This document shows positions 27,001 to 35,400 of a stretch of DNA of 64,000 nt, piece by piece (within the stretch, counting starts at the first letter, position 1; each line of letters begins with the position of its first letter). The position numbers and the translations under genes are program-made. Location of the stretch: the NCBI RefSeq assembly GCF_004000605.1, contig NZ_CP018911.1, positions 1,054,001 through 1,118,000 of the forward strand, in the 5' to 3' direction. The DNA comes from Glycocaulis alkaliphilus. GTDB taxonomy: Bacteria; Pseudomonadota; Alphaproteobacteria; Caulobacterales; Maricaulaceae. Below the pieces are notes generated by a model. It saw only the letters and a list, made by a program, of their open reading frames with translations, was not told the origin of the DNA and made no database searches.

Positions 27001-28762
27001 CGCGTCGTCCGCACTGAGAGAGATCGCGTCCGAACGCCGGACGCGCGAGGGACGTGACCGCGCCTTTATCGACGCGGTGGGCCGTATTGAGAGGCTCATC
27101 ACCGCCATCCCGGATACGCTGGACGCCCTGGCGCGGAGCGGCGATCTGGAGATCAGACAGATTCTGCGCGCCCTGGACGGTGGCTATATCGAACCCTCTG
27201 TCGGCGGAGACCCGATCATATCGCCTGCGGCTCTGCCCACGGGGCGCAACATGGTGTCTATCGACGCCGAGCGCACTCCCAGCGAGGCGGCGTGGCGTGT
27301 CGGCGGCCAGCTCGCCGACCGTCTGATAGAACGCCATCTGGACTTGCACGGCGCATACCCGGAGAAGGTCGCTTTCACGCTCTGGCCGGGTGACTTCATC
27401 CAGACCGAAGGCGCAACTATTGCGCAAATCCTGCACCTTCTGGGTGTCGAGCCGGTGCGCGACCCGTTCGGACGTGTCAATGACATCCGTCTGGTGCCGC
27501 AGTCGGAACTCGGACGGCCGCGAGTGGATGTGGTGGTCCAGACCGCCGGTCAGATACGCGATCTTGCCGCGAGCCGGCTTGAGCTGATCCAGAAGGCCGT
27601 GGCAATGGCTGCGGCCGACGGTGCCAACCCGGTGTCGCGCAGTACGGAGGCCGTCGAGCGCGCCCTTCTGGCGGAGGGGCTGTCTCCGCTCGAGGCCCGC
27701 AGGCTTGCGACCAGCCGGATATTCGGCGGGGTCAATGGCAATTACGGCACGGCTATCATGGGATTGGTCGAAAGCGGCTCCCAGTGGGAAGAGGCCGGCG
27801 AAATCGGTCGCCAGTATCTGCGCAACATGAATGCACGCTATGGCGACGCAGAAGGCTGGGGCGCGGACACGCCCGGCCTGTTTGCTGCCGCCCTACAGGG
27901 CACCGACGTGATCATCCAGCCGCGCGAAAGCAATGTGAACGGCCCGCTTTCGCTCGACCATTTCTACGAGTTCATGGGTGGGCTGAGCCGGGCTGTCGAG
28001 ACCGCAACCGGGCGGGAGGCAGATGCTTATTTCAACGATTTCCGCACGCCGGGTGCGGCACGGGTAGAGACGCTGGAATCTGCCATTGCCGAGGAGTTGT
28101 TCGGTACGCTGCTCAATCCGCGCTACATCGCCGCCATGCAAGAGGGCGGCGCTTCGTCCGCTGCGGTGTTCGCCGAAACTTTCCGCAATGCTTATGGCTG
28201 GGAGGCGATGCGGCCGGCGGCGATCCAGGAAGGCACGTGGGACAGGTTTTATGACGTGTATGTCGATGACAGTCTCGAGATGGGCGTGCGCGAGTTCTTC
28301 GAACGCGCCCATCCGCAATCGCTGCAGGAAATGACTGCGGTTATGCTAGAAACGGCGCGCAAGGGGATGTGGGACGCCGCGCCCGAGCGTATTGAGGCGC
28401 TGGCCGTTCTTCACGCTGAACTCATAGAGACACACGGTGCGGGCTGTTCGGGGTTTGTGTGCGGCAACCCACAGCTGCGCGACTATATCGAAAGTCACCT
28501 GTCTGAAGCGGCAGCCCCCCGCTATCGTGAGGCGTTGGACACCGCGACACGCGATCCCGGCGCTGCGAGCGCGTTGGTCCTGTCCGAGCGGGAGCGCCGG
28601 GCGCCTGAAACTGGCGGTGCGCCGCCGCAGCGCCGCCAGGGCGGTGATGACCAAGGCAATGACGCTACGCTTCCGCTCGCGGCGATGGCTGCCGCAGGCG
28701 GCGCACTCGCCTTGGCAATCGCTCTGGGGCTTCTGGCCCTGCGCCGGCGCCGGACGGGGTGA
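24032..28762 (+). CDS. Membrane-anchored CobN-like chelatase-family protein (HmuS-like)
   Basis: A 1576-residue protein. An N-terminal membrane anchor (about 1-30, starting MIRRIVWAGGGAIVLAG; GGAGAGG precedes the start) and a C-terminal membrane helix (about 1547-1570, followed by LRRRRTG) flank a large domain of the CobN/BchH family. The family motif appears as IHFGTHGSLEFTPGKQ (I543-), with candidate ligand residues H544 and H548, followed by WPDALIGDLPHAYVY and AKRRVYAAILSHLTPP. A late segment reads CSGFVCGNPQLRDY. The region of about 620-1040 is extra relative to core CobN and predicted helical. No CobS/CobT or MgChl I/D partners occur here, so B12 cobalt chelation is unlikely. The gene order matches HmuS of HmuRSTUV, which acts on heme or a related metallated tetrapyrrole. 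Confidence 0.9.
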   Translation: MIRRIVWAGGGAIVLAGLLAGAWFALQAYVLPTRVVLVNYPGFTAARIASEAEGQWVRVESVPLESVESGRGAALVVVFGRGVSLDAGQQRALRSMARSGSAVYVEAPTDPNTDVTSVTGERLDRIGAYLAFGGGPNYRNLLAYARRELDGKSIAAAEAGPPQPIPRDVLFVRDSDEVFESVEAFRAREGARPAREPAGRRLALVTSVPGPFNANRDHIDAIISVFEERGHEVYPLASATRRLDFLREIDPAAVIYMPHGALTIDQRDEAIAWLAENDIPLLTPVSVFELHDDWIDDPRGLSGSLLSMNVVLSELDGGVAPFATVAQFPGEDGLAIFEAVPDRLARFAERVERYLTLKDQDNADKRVAIFFLKGPGEGAMSAANMEVAPSLHNLLLAMREAGYDLGDLPGDPAVFEAMVMSQAPVLGSYAAGDMARWLAEDASEWVEAADYARWCEELLGAVMCARVDAEHGPAPGRYMVSRDRSALAVAAVRFGNVVILPQPLPGIGEDEYRLIHGAETAPPHPYVNAYLWAREGFGADALIHFGTHGSLEFTPGKQVALSGRDWPDALIGDLPHAYVYTMNNVGEAIIAKRRVYAAILSHLTPPFSESGLTDELGALQRALDGLRRAEGATRAERESEVRELAGRLELTGALALPVDGPWSDRDLLTLANFVEGQETARITLGLYTLGAGYPGDRLAETARQIAAPALAAALLELDRSRGLDVSGAEADETLFRARYRTRADAAVDAVIGGADPAGEIARIVSSDERARAVELAAAMAGPGEGALVRGFIGLGGPRGRGAPQEETRGVERATLLALLAPVMADPDKRELVESWRSEQQLSRALDGLDPERRARAETVARAIPAMARALRLTAEPDMRALLEALRTPDTQAEFRRLLDHPALEAEIVSARQERLADVGAAALDPERRTWLERAQADDFANTLTGLDDAVLSEVETALAFYVRTGDLEAGLRAAGADTQTRRAVLSGREAASSALREIASERRTREGRDRAFIDAVGRIERLITAIPDTLDALARSGDLEIRQILRALDGGYIEPSVGGDPIISPAALPTGRNMVSIDAERTPSEAAWRVGGQLADRLIERHLDLHGAYPEKVAFTLWPGDFIQTEGATIAQILHLLGVEPVRDPFGRVNDIRLVPQSELGRPRVDVVVQTAGQIRDLAASRLELIQKAVAMAAADGANPVSRSTEAVERALLAEGLSPLEARRLATSRIFGGVNGNYGTAIMGLVESGSQWEEAGEIGRQYLRNMNARYGDAEGWGADTPGLFAAALQGTDVIIQPRESNVNGPLSLDHFYEFMGGLSRAVETATGREADAYFNDFRTPGAARVETLESAIAEELFGTLLNPRYIAAMQEGGASSAAVFAETFRNAYGWEAMRPAAIQEGTWDRFYDVYVDDSLEMGVREFFERAHPQSLQEMTAVMLETARKGMWDAAPERIEALAVLHAELIETHGAGCSGFVCGNPQLRDYIESHLSEAAAPRYREALDTATRDPGAASALVLSERERRAPETGGAPPQRRQGGDDQGNDATLPLAAMAAAGGALALAIALGLLALRRRRTG

Positions 28763-29433
28763 TGCAGACCGCTCTCTTCGCCGCTGCTTTGCTGTCCTCA
28801 GCCGGGCTTTGGGCGGTGGCTGCGGCCGCGCGAAGCCGGGCCGTACCGGCAGTGGCGGTAATCGTTGTACTGACCACCGTACTGACGCTAGCGCCTGCGG
28901 GGCAATGGCTTGCCGGACAACCTGCCGATCTTGTTGCCCGTCTGGCTTCTCAGCCGCTGGCCATAGACCTTCTGGCCTTGGTCCTGAGCGCAGAGGCCGC
29001 TCTGGGTATCTGGCTCATCTGGCGTGTCTCCGGCGGGGGAGGGTGGAAAGAGCGAGCTGCGTTGCTCGTGCCATGGCCGTCGGCGGCGCTCGCGCCTCTG
29101 CTGGCGGCTCAGTGGATGATGGCGCAGGGGCCGAGGATGGAGCTGGGGCTGGCCGCCGCCCTCGCGTTTGCCGTCTGCGGAGCGGCATATCTGGTTCTGC
29201 TCGGCGCCGGGCATTTGATGCGACGGCTCGATGCTGACGGATTTGTCGAGTTCCTGCTGCTGGCCCGCCTGGCCCCGGCGATCACAGTGGCGGCGCTGGT
29301 TGCCATGGACCGTCACGCGCCTGCGCCTCACCTGGAATTCGAGCCGGCAGCATTCATCATCCTGTCCGCTCTGGCCTGCGTGATTGCCGTGGCGGGTTTC
29401 ATCAGACACAAAGCCCAAGGAGGCCGCAAATGA
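28762..29433 (+). CDS. Polytopic membrane protein of the HmuT position
   Basis: A 223-residue protein with about six to seven hydrophobic segments and no soluble domain. The ATG at 28762 shares its A with the upstream stop (TGATG); a GTG one codon earlier is an alternative. Its 3' end overlaps the next start (ATGA). In HmuRSTUV-type clusters the gene between the CobN-like and ExbB-like genes encodes such an inner-membrane protein of unknown role. It may couple the CobN-like protein to the proton channel; that is inference from position. Confidence 0.82.
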   Translation: MQTALFAAALLSSAGLWAVAAAARSRAVPAVAVIVVLTTVLTLAPAGQWLAGQPADLVARLASQPLAIDLLALVLSAEAALGIWLIWRVSGGGGWKERAALLVPWPSAALAPLLAAQWMMAQGPRMELGLAAALAFAVCGAAYLVLLGAGHLMRRLDADGFVEFLLLARLAPAITVAALVAMDRHAPAPHLEFEPAAFIILSALACVIAVAGFIRHKAQGGRK

Positions 29434-30020
29434 GCATGATTGGCCAATTGCTGTACTGGATCACGACCGGCCTGCTGATTCCGGTGGTTGCCCTGCTTTT
29501 GGTCTTCCTGCTCAGGGCGCTGGCGCTGGTCGGGTCAAGCGTCGCCACCGCGCTGGAACGCCGGCGCTATGGTGAGCAAATCGATGCGGTTCTGAAGCGC
29601 AAGGCTCCGGCGGAGGCGGATTTCGCCGCGCTGTCCCTGCCGAAATCGGCGCCTCTTGCAGGGACTATTGCGGAACTGGCCGCGCTCGGCGGTGTGCCAG
29701 TGCATGCCCGCCGGATACTGTCAGAGCTTGAAATCCATCATGACCGCAGCGTGTCCACGGCCCGGATCCTGTCCCGCACCGGGCCCATGCTGGGATTGAT
29801 GGGCACACTAATCCCGCTGGGCCCGGCTCTGATGGGACTGGCGGAGGGCGATCTGGCCAGCCTGGCAGAGAACATGCTGGTGGCGTTCGCCACGACGGTC
29901 ATCGGGCTTCTGATTGGGGCCATAGGCTTCTCGGTCCAGCAGAGCCGTCAGCGTTGGGCGGCCCAGGATATGGCGCGCGCCGAGTTCATTGCCTCGGTTG
30001 CGGCGGAGGAAAAGGACTGA
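29430..30020 (+). CDS. MotA/TolQ/ExbB-family proton-channel protein (HmuU-like)
   Basis: A 196-residue protein beginning with a strong AGGAGG site at good spacing. It has three membrane segments; the pair in the C-terminal half (TGPMLGLMGTLIPLGPAL and NMLVAFATTVIGLLIGAIGF) is the MotA/TolQ/ExbB signature. It overlaps both neighbours (ATGA upstream, TGATG downstream). It probably forms an energy-transducing complex with the following DUF2149 protein, analogous to ExbB-ExbD. A canonical exbB-exbD-tonB set occurs separately at 36-38 kb, so this pair is likely dedicated to the CobN-like system. Confidence 0.88.
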   Translation: MSMIGQLLYWITTGLLIPVVALLLVFLLRALALVGSSVATALERRRYGEQIDAVLKRKAPAEADFAALSLPKSAPLAGTIAELAALGGVPVHARRILSELEIHHDRSVSTARILSRTGPMLGLMGTLIPLGPALMGLAEGDLASLAENMLVAFATTVIGLLIGAIGFSVQQSRQRWAAQDMARAEFIASVAAEEKD

Positions 30021-30361
30021 TGGCGCGGCATCGGAAATTTCTCGGATCGGGCGATGACGATGATCCTCTCTCAGGCCTGACCAATCTGTTCGACCTGGCC
30101 ATGGTGTTCGCAGTTGCGCTGCTAGTAGCGCTGGTCCAGCGGCTGGAGATCAGCGAACTGCTCACCGAGCGCGACGTCACCATCGTGAAGAATCCCGGAA
30201 CAGAGCAGATGGAGATTATCATCAAGCGCGGCGCGGAAATCTCCACCTATTCGGTTACTGATCTTTCTGAGCAGGGTGGCGAGCAGGGCCGCCGCGTAGG
30301 CAGTGCTTACGAGCTTGAAGATGGCACGATCATCTATGTTCCTGACGGCGGGGGGCCTTGA
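30020..30361 (+). CDS. DUF2149 protein (HmuV-like, ExbD-like partner)
   Basis: A 113-residue protein with one membrane helix (about 24-42, LFDLAMVFAVALLVALVQR) after a short acidic cytoplasmic N-terminus, and a small soluble C-terminal part. This topology is that of ExbD/TolR. The start ATG shares its A with the preceding stop codon. DUF2149 proteins are known as the last gene of hmuRSTUV-type clusters. It ends the operon that starts at 21736. Confidence 0.85.
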   Translation: MARHRKFLGSGDDDDPLSGLTNLFDLAMVFAVALLVALVQRLEISELLTERDVTIVKNPGTEQMEIIIKRGAEISTYSVTDLSEQGGEQGRRVGSAYELEDGTIIYVPDGGGP

Positions 30362-30690
30362 CTGCGCACTTGCTGATGTGGCGTGGCCCGCAAAACCATG
30401 TCCCCCGGCAGGAACGTGGCCCTTAAAGGCGCTCGGCGCCGCGAGCTAGAGCTCGAAGCGTTCCAGATCCTTGTTACGGTATTGACCGCGATGAGATTCA
30501 GCGGCGCGAGATAGTGCCTTTCGCCTGCGCCGGTCCGCTTCGCCATGGCGATACCTGCAATCAGCAGCAAGGCATCAACATTGTTGCGAATTATTCGCAG
30601 GTGCGATAGGGCTGCGCCGGTGATGCGAGGCCAGACCTCCGGTTTGGCGAACCCTTTGCCGGTCGCGGTCCCAGACTTAAGGAATGTCAG
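30362..30690. other. Intergenic region before fecI
   Basis: A 329-base gap with no supported gene. It carries a short perfect palindrome that fits a Fur box (30585-30599), listed separately. A minus-strand reading frame across it has no recognisable family and overlaps fecI, so it was left out. Confidence 0.5.
30585..30599. promoter_or_regulatory. Fur-box-like palindrome upstream of fecI
   Basis: TGCGAATTATTCGCA is a perfect 7-1-7 palindrome about 90 bases before the fecI start. It has the GCGAAT/ATTCGC half-sites seen in the other Fur-like operators of this window. fecI genes are usually Fur-repressed. Confidence 0.6.
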
Positions 30691-31206
30691 TTGCTGCTGG
30701 TGGCCTATAGGAAGCACGAAAAAGACCTTCTGCGTTTCCTGAGGCGGCGGCTGGGCTCGGCGGCCGCGGCCGAGGACATCGCCCATGATCTCTATCTGAA
30801 ACTCTACCGTATGCCGGAGACCGAGCCACCCCGGGACGGCCGCAGCTATCTGTTCCGCATGGCGGCTAATCTCGCGACCGACCATATGCGCGTGGAAAAG
30901 CGCCGAAGCGAGATTCGCGCAGAAATGGGCCATACGCTGCGGACCTCTGAGATGGTGGTCACACCGGAGCGTGCGGCGCTGGCGCGCGCGGAGTTAGCCT
31001 TCCTTGAAGCCGAGGCGAGCCGGCTCCCGGCGCGCTGCCGGCGCATCTTCTATCTGAGCCGGTATGAAGGCTGGTCGCATGTTCGCATCGCCGAGGCGTT
31101 GGGCGTCGGACTCACGACCGTCCACAAGGACCTGAAACTGGCCATGTCGACCCTGCTTGCCGCGAGGCGGCGGTTCCATGGCCAGGATCCCGATAGCGTC
31201 GGCTGA
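30691..31206 (+). CDS. fecI: FecI-type ECF sigma factor
   Basis: A 171-residue iron-regulated ECF sigma factor. The start is a TTG preceded by AAGGA; the frame is open upstream only to 30609 and has no ATG in it. Region 2 shows LLRFLRRRLGSAAAAEDIAHDLYLKL and SYLFRMAANLATDHM; region 4 shows FYLSRYEGWSHVRIAEALGV followed by TVHKDL. It is followed by fecR and an STN-containing receptor, the classic order for cell-surface signalling: ligand-loaded receptor, FecR, FecI, then transcription of the receptor operon. Confidence 0.92.
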   Translation: MLLVAYRKHEKDLLRFLRRRLGSAAAAEDIAHDLYLKLYRMPETEPPRDGRSYLFRMAANLATDHMRVEKRRSEIRAEMGHTLRTSEMVVTPERAALARAELAFLEAEASRLPARCRRIFYLSRYEGWSHVRIAEALGVGLTTVHKDLKLAMSTLLAARRRFHGQDPDSVG

Positions 31207-31272
31207 TCCCTTGGCCGCGCAGGTTGGCAGGGCCTGACTCGTCTTTCCTTTTGTAACCCGCTGCGAGCCGAT

Positions 31273-32298
31273 ATGAACCCTTCGCCAGAGCCCGACCTTC
31301 AAGATGACATAGATTCCGCTGCGCAGGACTGGATGCTGCAGCTGGCATCGGCCGAGCCGGACTGGGCCGGGTTCCAGCGATGGCGGGACGCGGATGTGCG
31401 TCACGCCGCTGCGTTTGACGAACTGCAAGGCTTGTGGTCGCAGCTTGCCGCGCTCAAGCCCGCTTTCGCGTCGGCCAAACCGTTTGGCTGCGAGCAGCGC
31501 GGTGAGCCGTGTACCCGCGCCGGGGCGCGGCGATTCTGGCGCATTCCTCGGCCATCATCGTGGATTCCGAAGCCGGCCTTGGCAGGTCTTGTGGTGGCCT
31601 GCTTCATCCTCGGTGCCGTCCTGGGCCCGAGAGCCGTCCAGGACATCTCTGCTGATCATGTGGCGGCGATCGGCATACCCACCCTTGTGGAACTTGCCGA
31701 CGGTTCCACTGTGTGGCTGAACACCGACGCCGCCATCAATGTCCGTTACAGGGCGAACCAGCGCGAGGTGCGGCTGCTCAGGGGCGAAGCCCGGTTCGAG
31801 GTTGCCGGCGATCCGTCCCGGCCTTTCTCGGTGTGGGCGGCGGGTGGACGCGCCACGGCCCTCGGCACCGTATTCACCGTCCGGCGCGAGGGCGCCGAGA
31901 CACTCGTGTCCGTGAGCGAGGGGCGGGTAGCGCTGAGCTCGCCGGGGCGCGCCGCTTCATCTACTTCAGGCGGGGAGGGGGCCGTCATCCTGACGGCAGG
32001 GCAGGCCGCCCGTTACCGCACAGGGCGCGCGCCCGGGCCGGTCATGGCCGCAGTGCCGTCACCCGATCTCTGGCGCCGCGGCGTCATCGCGATTGACGAC
32101 ATGACCCTTGCCGAAGCCTTTGCCGAGATGGATCGCTACAGAGCCGGCCGAATTCTGCTCCTGGCCGACATATCACGCGCTCAGTCAGTCACAGCCCGGA
32201 TCGCGATTGACGAGATCGAAAGCGGTCTGGATGCGCTTGCAGCCGCCGAAGGCCTTCATGTCACGCGGATTTCGAACCGCCTCGTGCTCATCCGCTGA
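31273..32298 (+). CDS. fecR: FecR-family anti-sigma/signal-transfer protein
   Basis: A 341-residue single-pass inner-membrane protein. The cytoplasmic N-terminal DUF4880-type domain (AAQDWMLQLASAEPDWAGFQRWRDAD) contacts FecI. A membrane helix lies at about residues 102-122. The periplasmic FecR domain follows (VELADGSTVWLNTDAAINVR, VRLLRGEARFEVAGDPSRPF), and a C-terminal STN-like segment (from about MTLAEAFAEMDRY) contacts the receptor's signalling domain. It sits between fecI and the STN receptor, on the same strand. Confidence 0.93.
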   Translation: MNPSPEPDLQDDIDSAAQDWMLQLASAEPDWAGFQRWRDADVRHAAAFDELQGLWSQLAALKPAFASAKPFGCEQRGEPCTRAGARRFWRIPRPSSWIPKPALAGLVVACFILGAVLGPRAVQDISADHVAAIGIPTLVELADGSTVWLNTDAAINVRYRANQREVRLLRGEARFEVAGDPSRPFSVWAAGGRATALGTVFTVRREGAETLVSVSEGRVALSSPGRAASSTSGGEGAVILTAGQAARYRTGRAPGPVMAAVPSPDLWRRGVIAIDDMTLAEAFAEMDRYRAGRILLLADISRAQSVTARIAIDEIESGLDALAAAEGLHVTRISNRLVLIR

Positions 32299-32377
32299 CC
32301 TCCGGTTCTTCGCAGCTGCAAAAACTTTCCGCAAACGGCACCGATGAGGCGCGCCGTGATCGTCATATATGAAAGTA

Positions 32378-32396
32378 GCGATTGAGACGCAGTCGC
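32378..32396. promoter_or_regulatory. Fur-like or FecI-promoter region upstream of the fusion receptor
   Basis: GCGATTGAGACGCAGTCGC is an imperfect palindrome (GCGA/TCGC outer, TG/CA inner arms) about 35 bases before the receptor start. It resembles the other GCGAATGAG-type sites but is weaker. It may be a Fur operator. Confidence 0.4.
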
Positions 32397-32430
32397 AAAT
32401 CCATGATGATCGTTTGGAAAGGGGCTTACA

Positions 32431-35400
32431 ATGACGAAGAAGGCAGCAGCCAACGCATGCCATGAGATGGGCGAAAGGCGCGGGCGCATCGGTGTGAGGC
32501 TGCTCACGGGCACTGCACTGGCCGCGACAGCCGCGTTGATCCTGATGGGGCATGCGCACGCTCGGGCCGATGAAACCGCCCCTGCAGCGCAAACGGCCGA
32601 AGCGCCGGTGGAGGTCTCCATATCCCCGCAGCCGATGGCGTCAGCCCTGAATGCGCTGTCCGAGCAGACGGGCCTGTCCTTCGTCTACGCCACACGCGAT
32701 CTCGAAGGCGTTTCCTCCCGCGGCGCGTCAGGCCGCATGACCGCACGCGAAGCGCTCGACCGCTTGCTGGCCGGCAGCGGATTCACGGCACGCCAGGTAT
32801 CGGCACGCACGGTGGCGATAGAGCCGGTGGCGTCCGCCCAGGTTCAGGATGGAGCCATCCAGCTCGGTGCGGTGCGCGTGGAAGGAACAGCCGACACTGT
32901 GATGGCGGACCCTTCGGGCGAGCCCTACCGGACATCGGGATCTTCCGCCTATATCTCGCAAGAACGGGTTCAGCGTTTCCGGGGTACTTCGGCGGGTGAT
33001 TTTCTCAGCGGCGTCACCGGGGTGGTCAATGGCGACAATCGCAATTCCGGTGCGCTGGATGTCAATATCCGCGGCATGCAGGGCATGGACCGTGTTCCGG
33101 TCGTCATTGACGGATCCCTGCAGCAATCGACGGTCTACCGCGGCTATTCGGGCGTTGCGGGGCGGACATATCTCGATCCTGATCTGATAGGCTCGGTCAG
33201 GATCGAGAAGGGGCCCAGCGCCCAGGTCGACGGCGTCGGTGCGACTGGCGGCGTGGTCCGGGTCGACACAATAGGGATCGACGATCTGGTGGCCCGGGAC
33301 GGTGAGTTCGGCTACCGCTTCCGCGCAGGTCTTGTTGGAAACACCGTGAGTCCGCCGGCTATTGGTGCGCTGGGCACCGGCAACGGGACGCCGGAGCGGT
33401 TCGACCGTCCCGAATTGCTTGAATTCAATAGTGGCAGCGTCAGCCTGGCCGTTGGCCGTCGGTTTGATCGCTTCGATATTGTGGCGGCGTTCGCCCGGCG
33501 CGATGTTGGCAATTATTTCGCCGGTGAGCGAGGGGAGGTGCCGCCTGGTGGCGGCACAAGCGTAACGGGTGGAGCGTTGCGGCGCTACAATCTCGGAGAG
33601 GAAGTGCTGAGCACGTCTCAGGACAACACATCCTATCTGCTGCGCGGCATCGTCCGGCCTAGTGACGATATGGCTCTGGACGTGTCGTATATGCGCTATG
33701 AGAGCGATTTCGGCGAAATGATGCCGTCGCAGATTGTCCGCTTTGGCGGCGCGATGCAAGCACCGCTTAGCCGCACCGAAGTTGACACCTACTCGGCCCG
33801 CTATCGCTGGCAGCCCCATGATCGCCGGTTTGTCGATCTGGAAGCCGGCTTCTGGGCGACACAAAACTTCACCAGCATCGAGACATTGTACAGGTATGAA
33901 CTGGCCAACGGCAACGTCCTTAATAGCGATGTAGCCTATCAAAGCCAGTCTGACAGATGGGGTGTGAACCTCGCCAACACGTCCCGCTTGACGACAGTGA
34001 TTGGGGCTCTCCAGCTGAACTATGGCGGTTCTTACACCCGGGAAAGGCTCTCACCGCCGGACGGCTGGGAGGATTACAAGGATAACTCGGACTATACGAA
34101 TTTTGTCGAGCCACGTGACGGATGGCGCAATGAATACAGCGCTTTCATTGCAGGCGAACTTCGGCCGCAGGACTGGCTGACCCTCAGTGGCGCGCTGCGT
34201 TATACGGAAACGGAATCCCAAGACTATAACGAGGTCGATATTTCCCTCGGTTCCGGACAAGGCCGTGTCACCGGCTACAATCACGAGAAAAATAGTGCGC
34301 TGGCGCCGATGCTCTCCATCCTCGTCGAGCCGGTATCGGGCCTTCAGGTCTATGGTCGCTATGCCGAAGCGACACGCGCGCCCAGCCTCTTTGAATCCAC
34401 GACTGGTTTCTCTTTCTATCCTGACCCGCGCAATCCGGTTCGCCCTGAACGGACGCGGAACACTGAGTTTGGGCTCAATTATCAGAGAGGGTCTCTGTTT
34501 GCGGACGAAGACCTGCTTCAGCTCAAGCTGGCATTCTTCCATAATGTGGTGGACGATTACATCACGCGCGGCACCGACGCGGACGGCTTTCCGGTGCCCA
34601 TGGAAAATATCGACAGAGCCGAGTTCCAGGGTGTAGAGGCGTCGGGGCGGTATGATATGGGCCGCGTTTACGCCGAGTTCGGGGCAACAATCTACACCGA
34701 CAAGCAATTTTGCGATCAGGACGGTGTTTGCCGCGAAGGTAACACCATTAACAGTTACATTCCGGCGCATATTCCTCCGGAGTTCAGCGCCTCTGCGACC
34801 TTTGGGCTGCGGTTGTTCGATGAAAGGCTCGATACCGGCCTGCGCTATACGCATATGGGCGAGCGCAACACCGACTTCGTCACCTGGGGCGGCTCAGTGA
34901 GCGTGATTGAATGGGGCGCTTACGACGTCGTGGACCTCTTTGCCACATACCGGGTCAATGACAGTATTTCGTTGGACGTTGCGGTCGATAACCTGACTGA
35001 CCGCTACTACACTGACGCGCTTTCGCTCGGACTTATGCCATCGCCCGGGCGTACGCTGCGGCTGGGCGTGACCGCCGCATACGGGGCGGCGGCCGATGCG
35101 GAGTCCCGGCTGGTCCGGCGCGCCTCGATCGACAGTCTTCTTGATGCTGGCGGGCTTGGGGACCAGTTTGCGGGAGATTGGTCAGGGTTCTATCTGGGGG
35201 TTCAGGGGGGGCATGACTGGATCTCCAGCCGGGGTATGACGACCGACGCGGACGGCACAGCCAGCGTTACCGTGGCGTCTGAATCGACCGATGTCGCCGC
35301 TCGGGGCTCGGCGTTGGGCGTTTACGCAGGGCGCAACTGGCAAATCGGGAGCCGATGGGTGATCGGCATCGAAGGCGACGTGGCCCGGCTGAACGCCACT

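Noticed and set aside
24032-28762. Cobalt chelatase CobN of the B12 pathway.
   Set aside because: No CobS, CobT or other cobalamin genes are nearby, the protein has membrane anchors at both ends, and its operon matches HmuRSTUV and zinc-responsive clusters.
30362-30933. A minus-strand reading frame of about 199 codons across the fecI leader.
   Set aside because: It overlaps the fecI gene antisense, shows no family similarity, and lies over the Fur-like palindrome.
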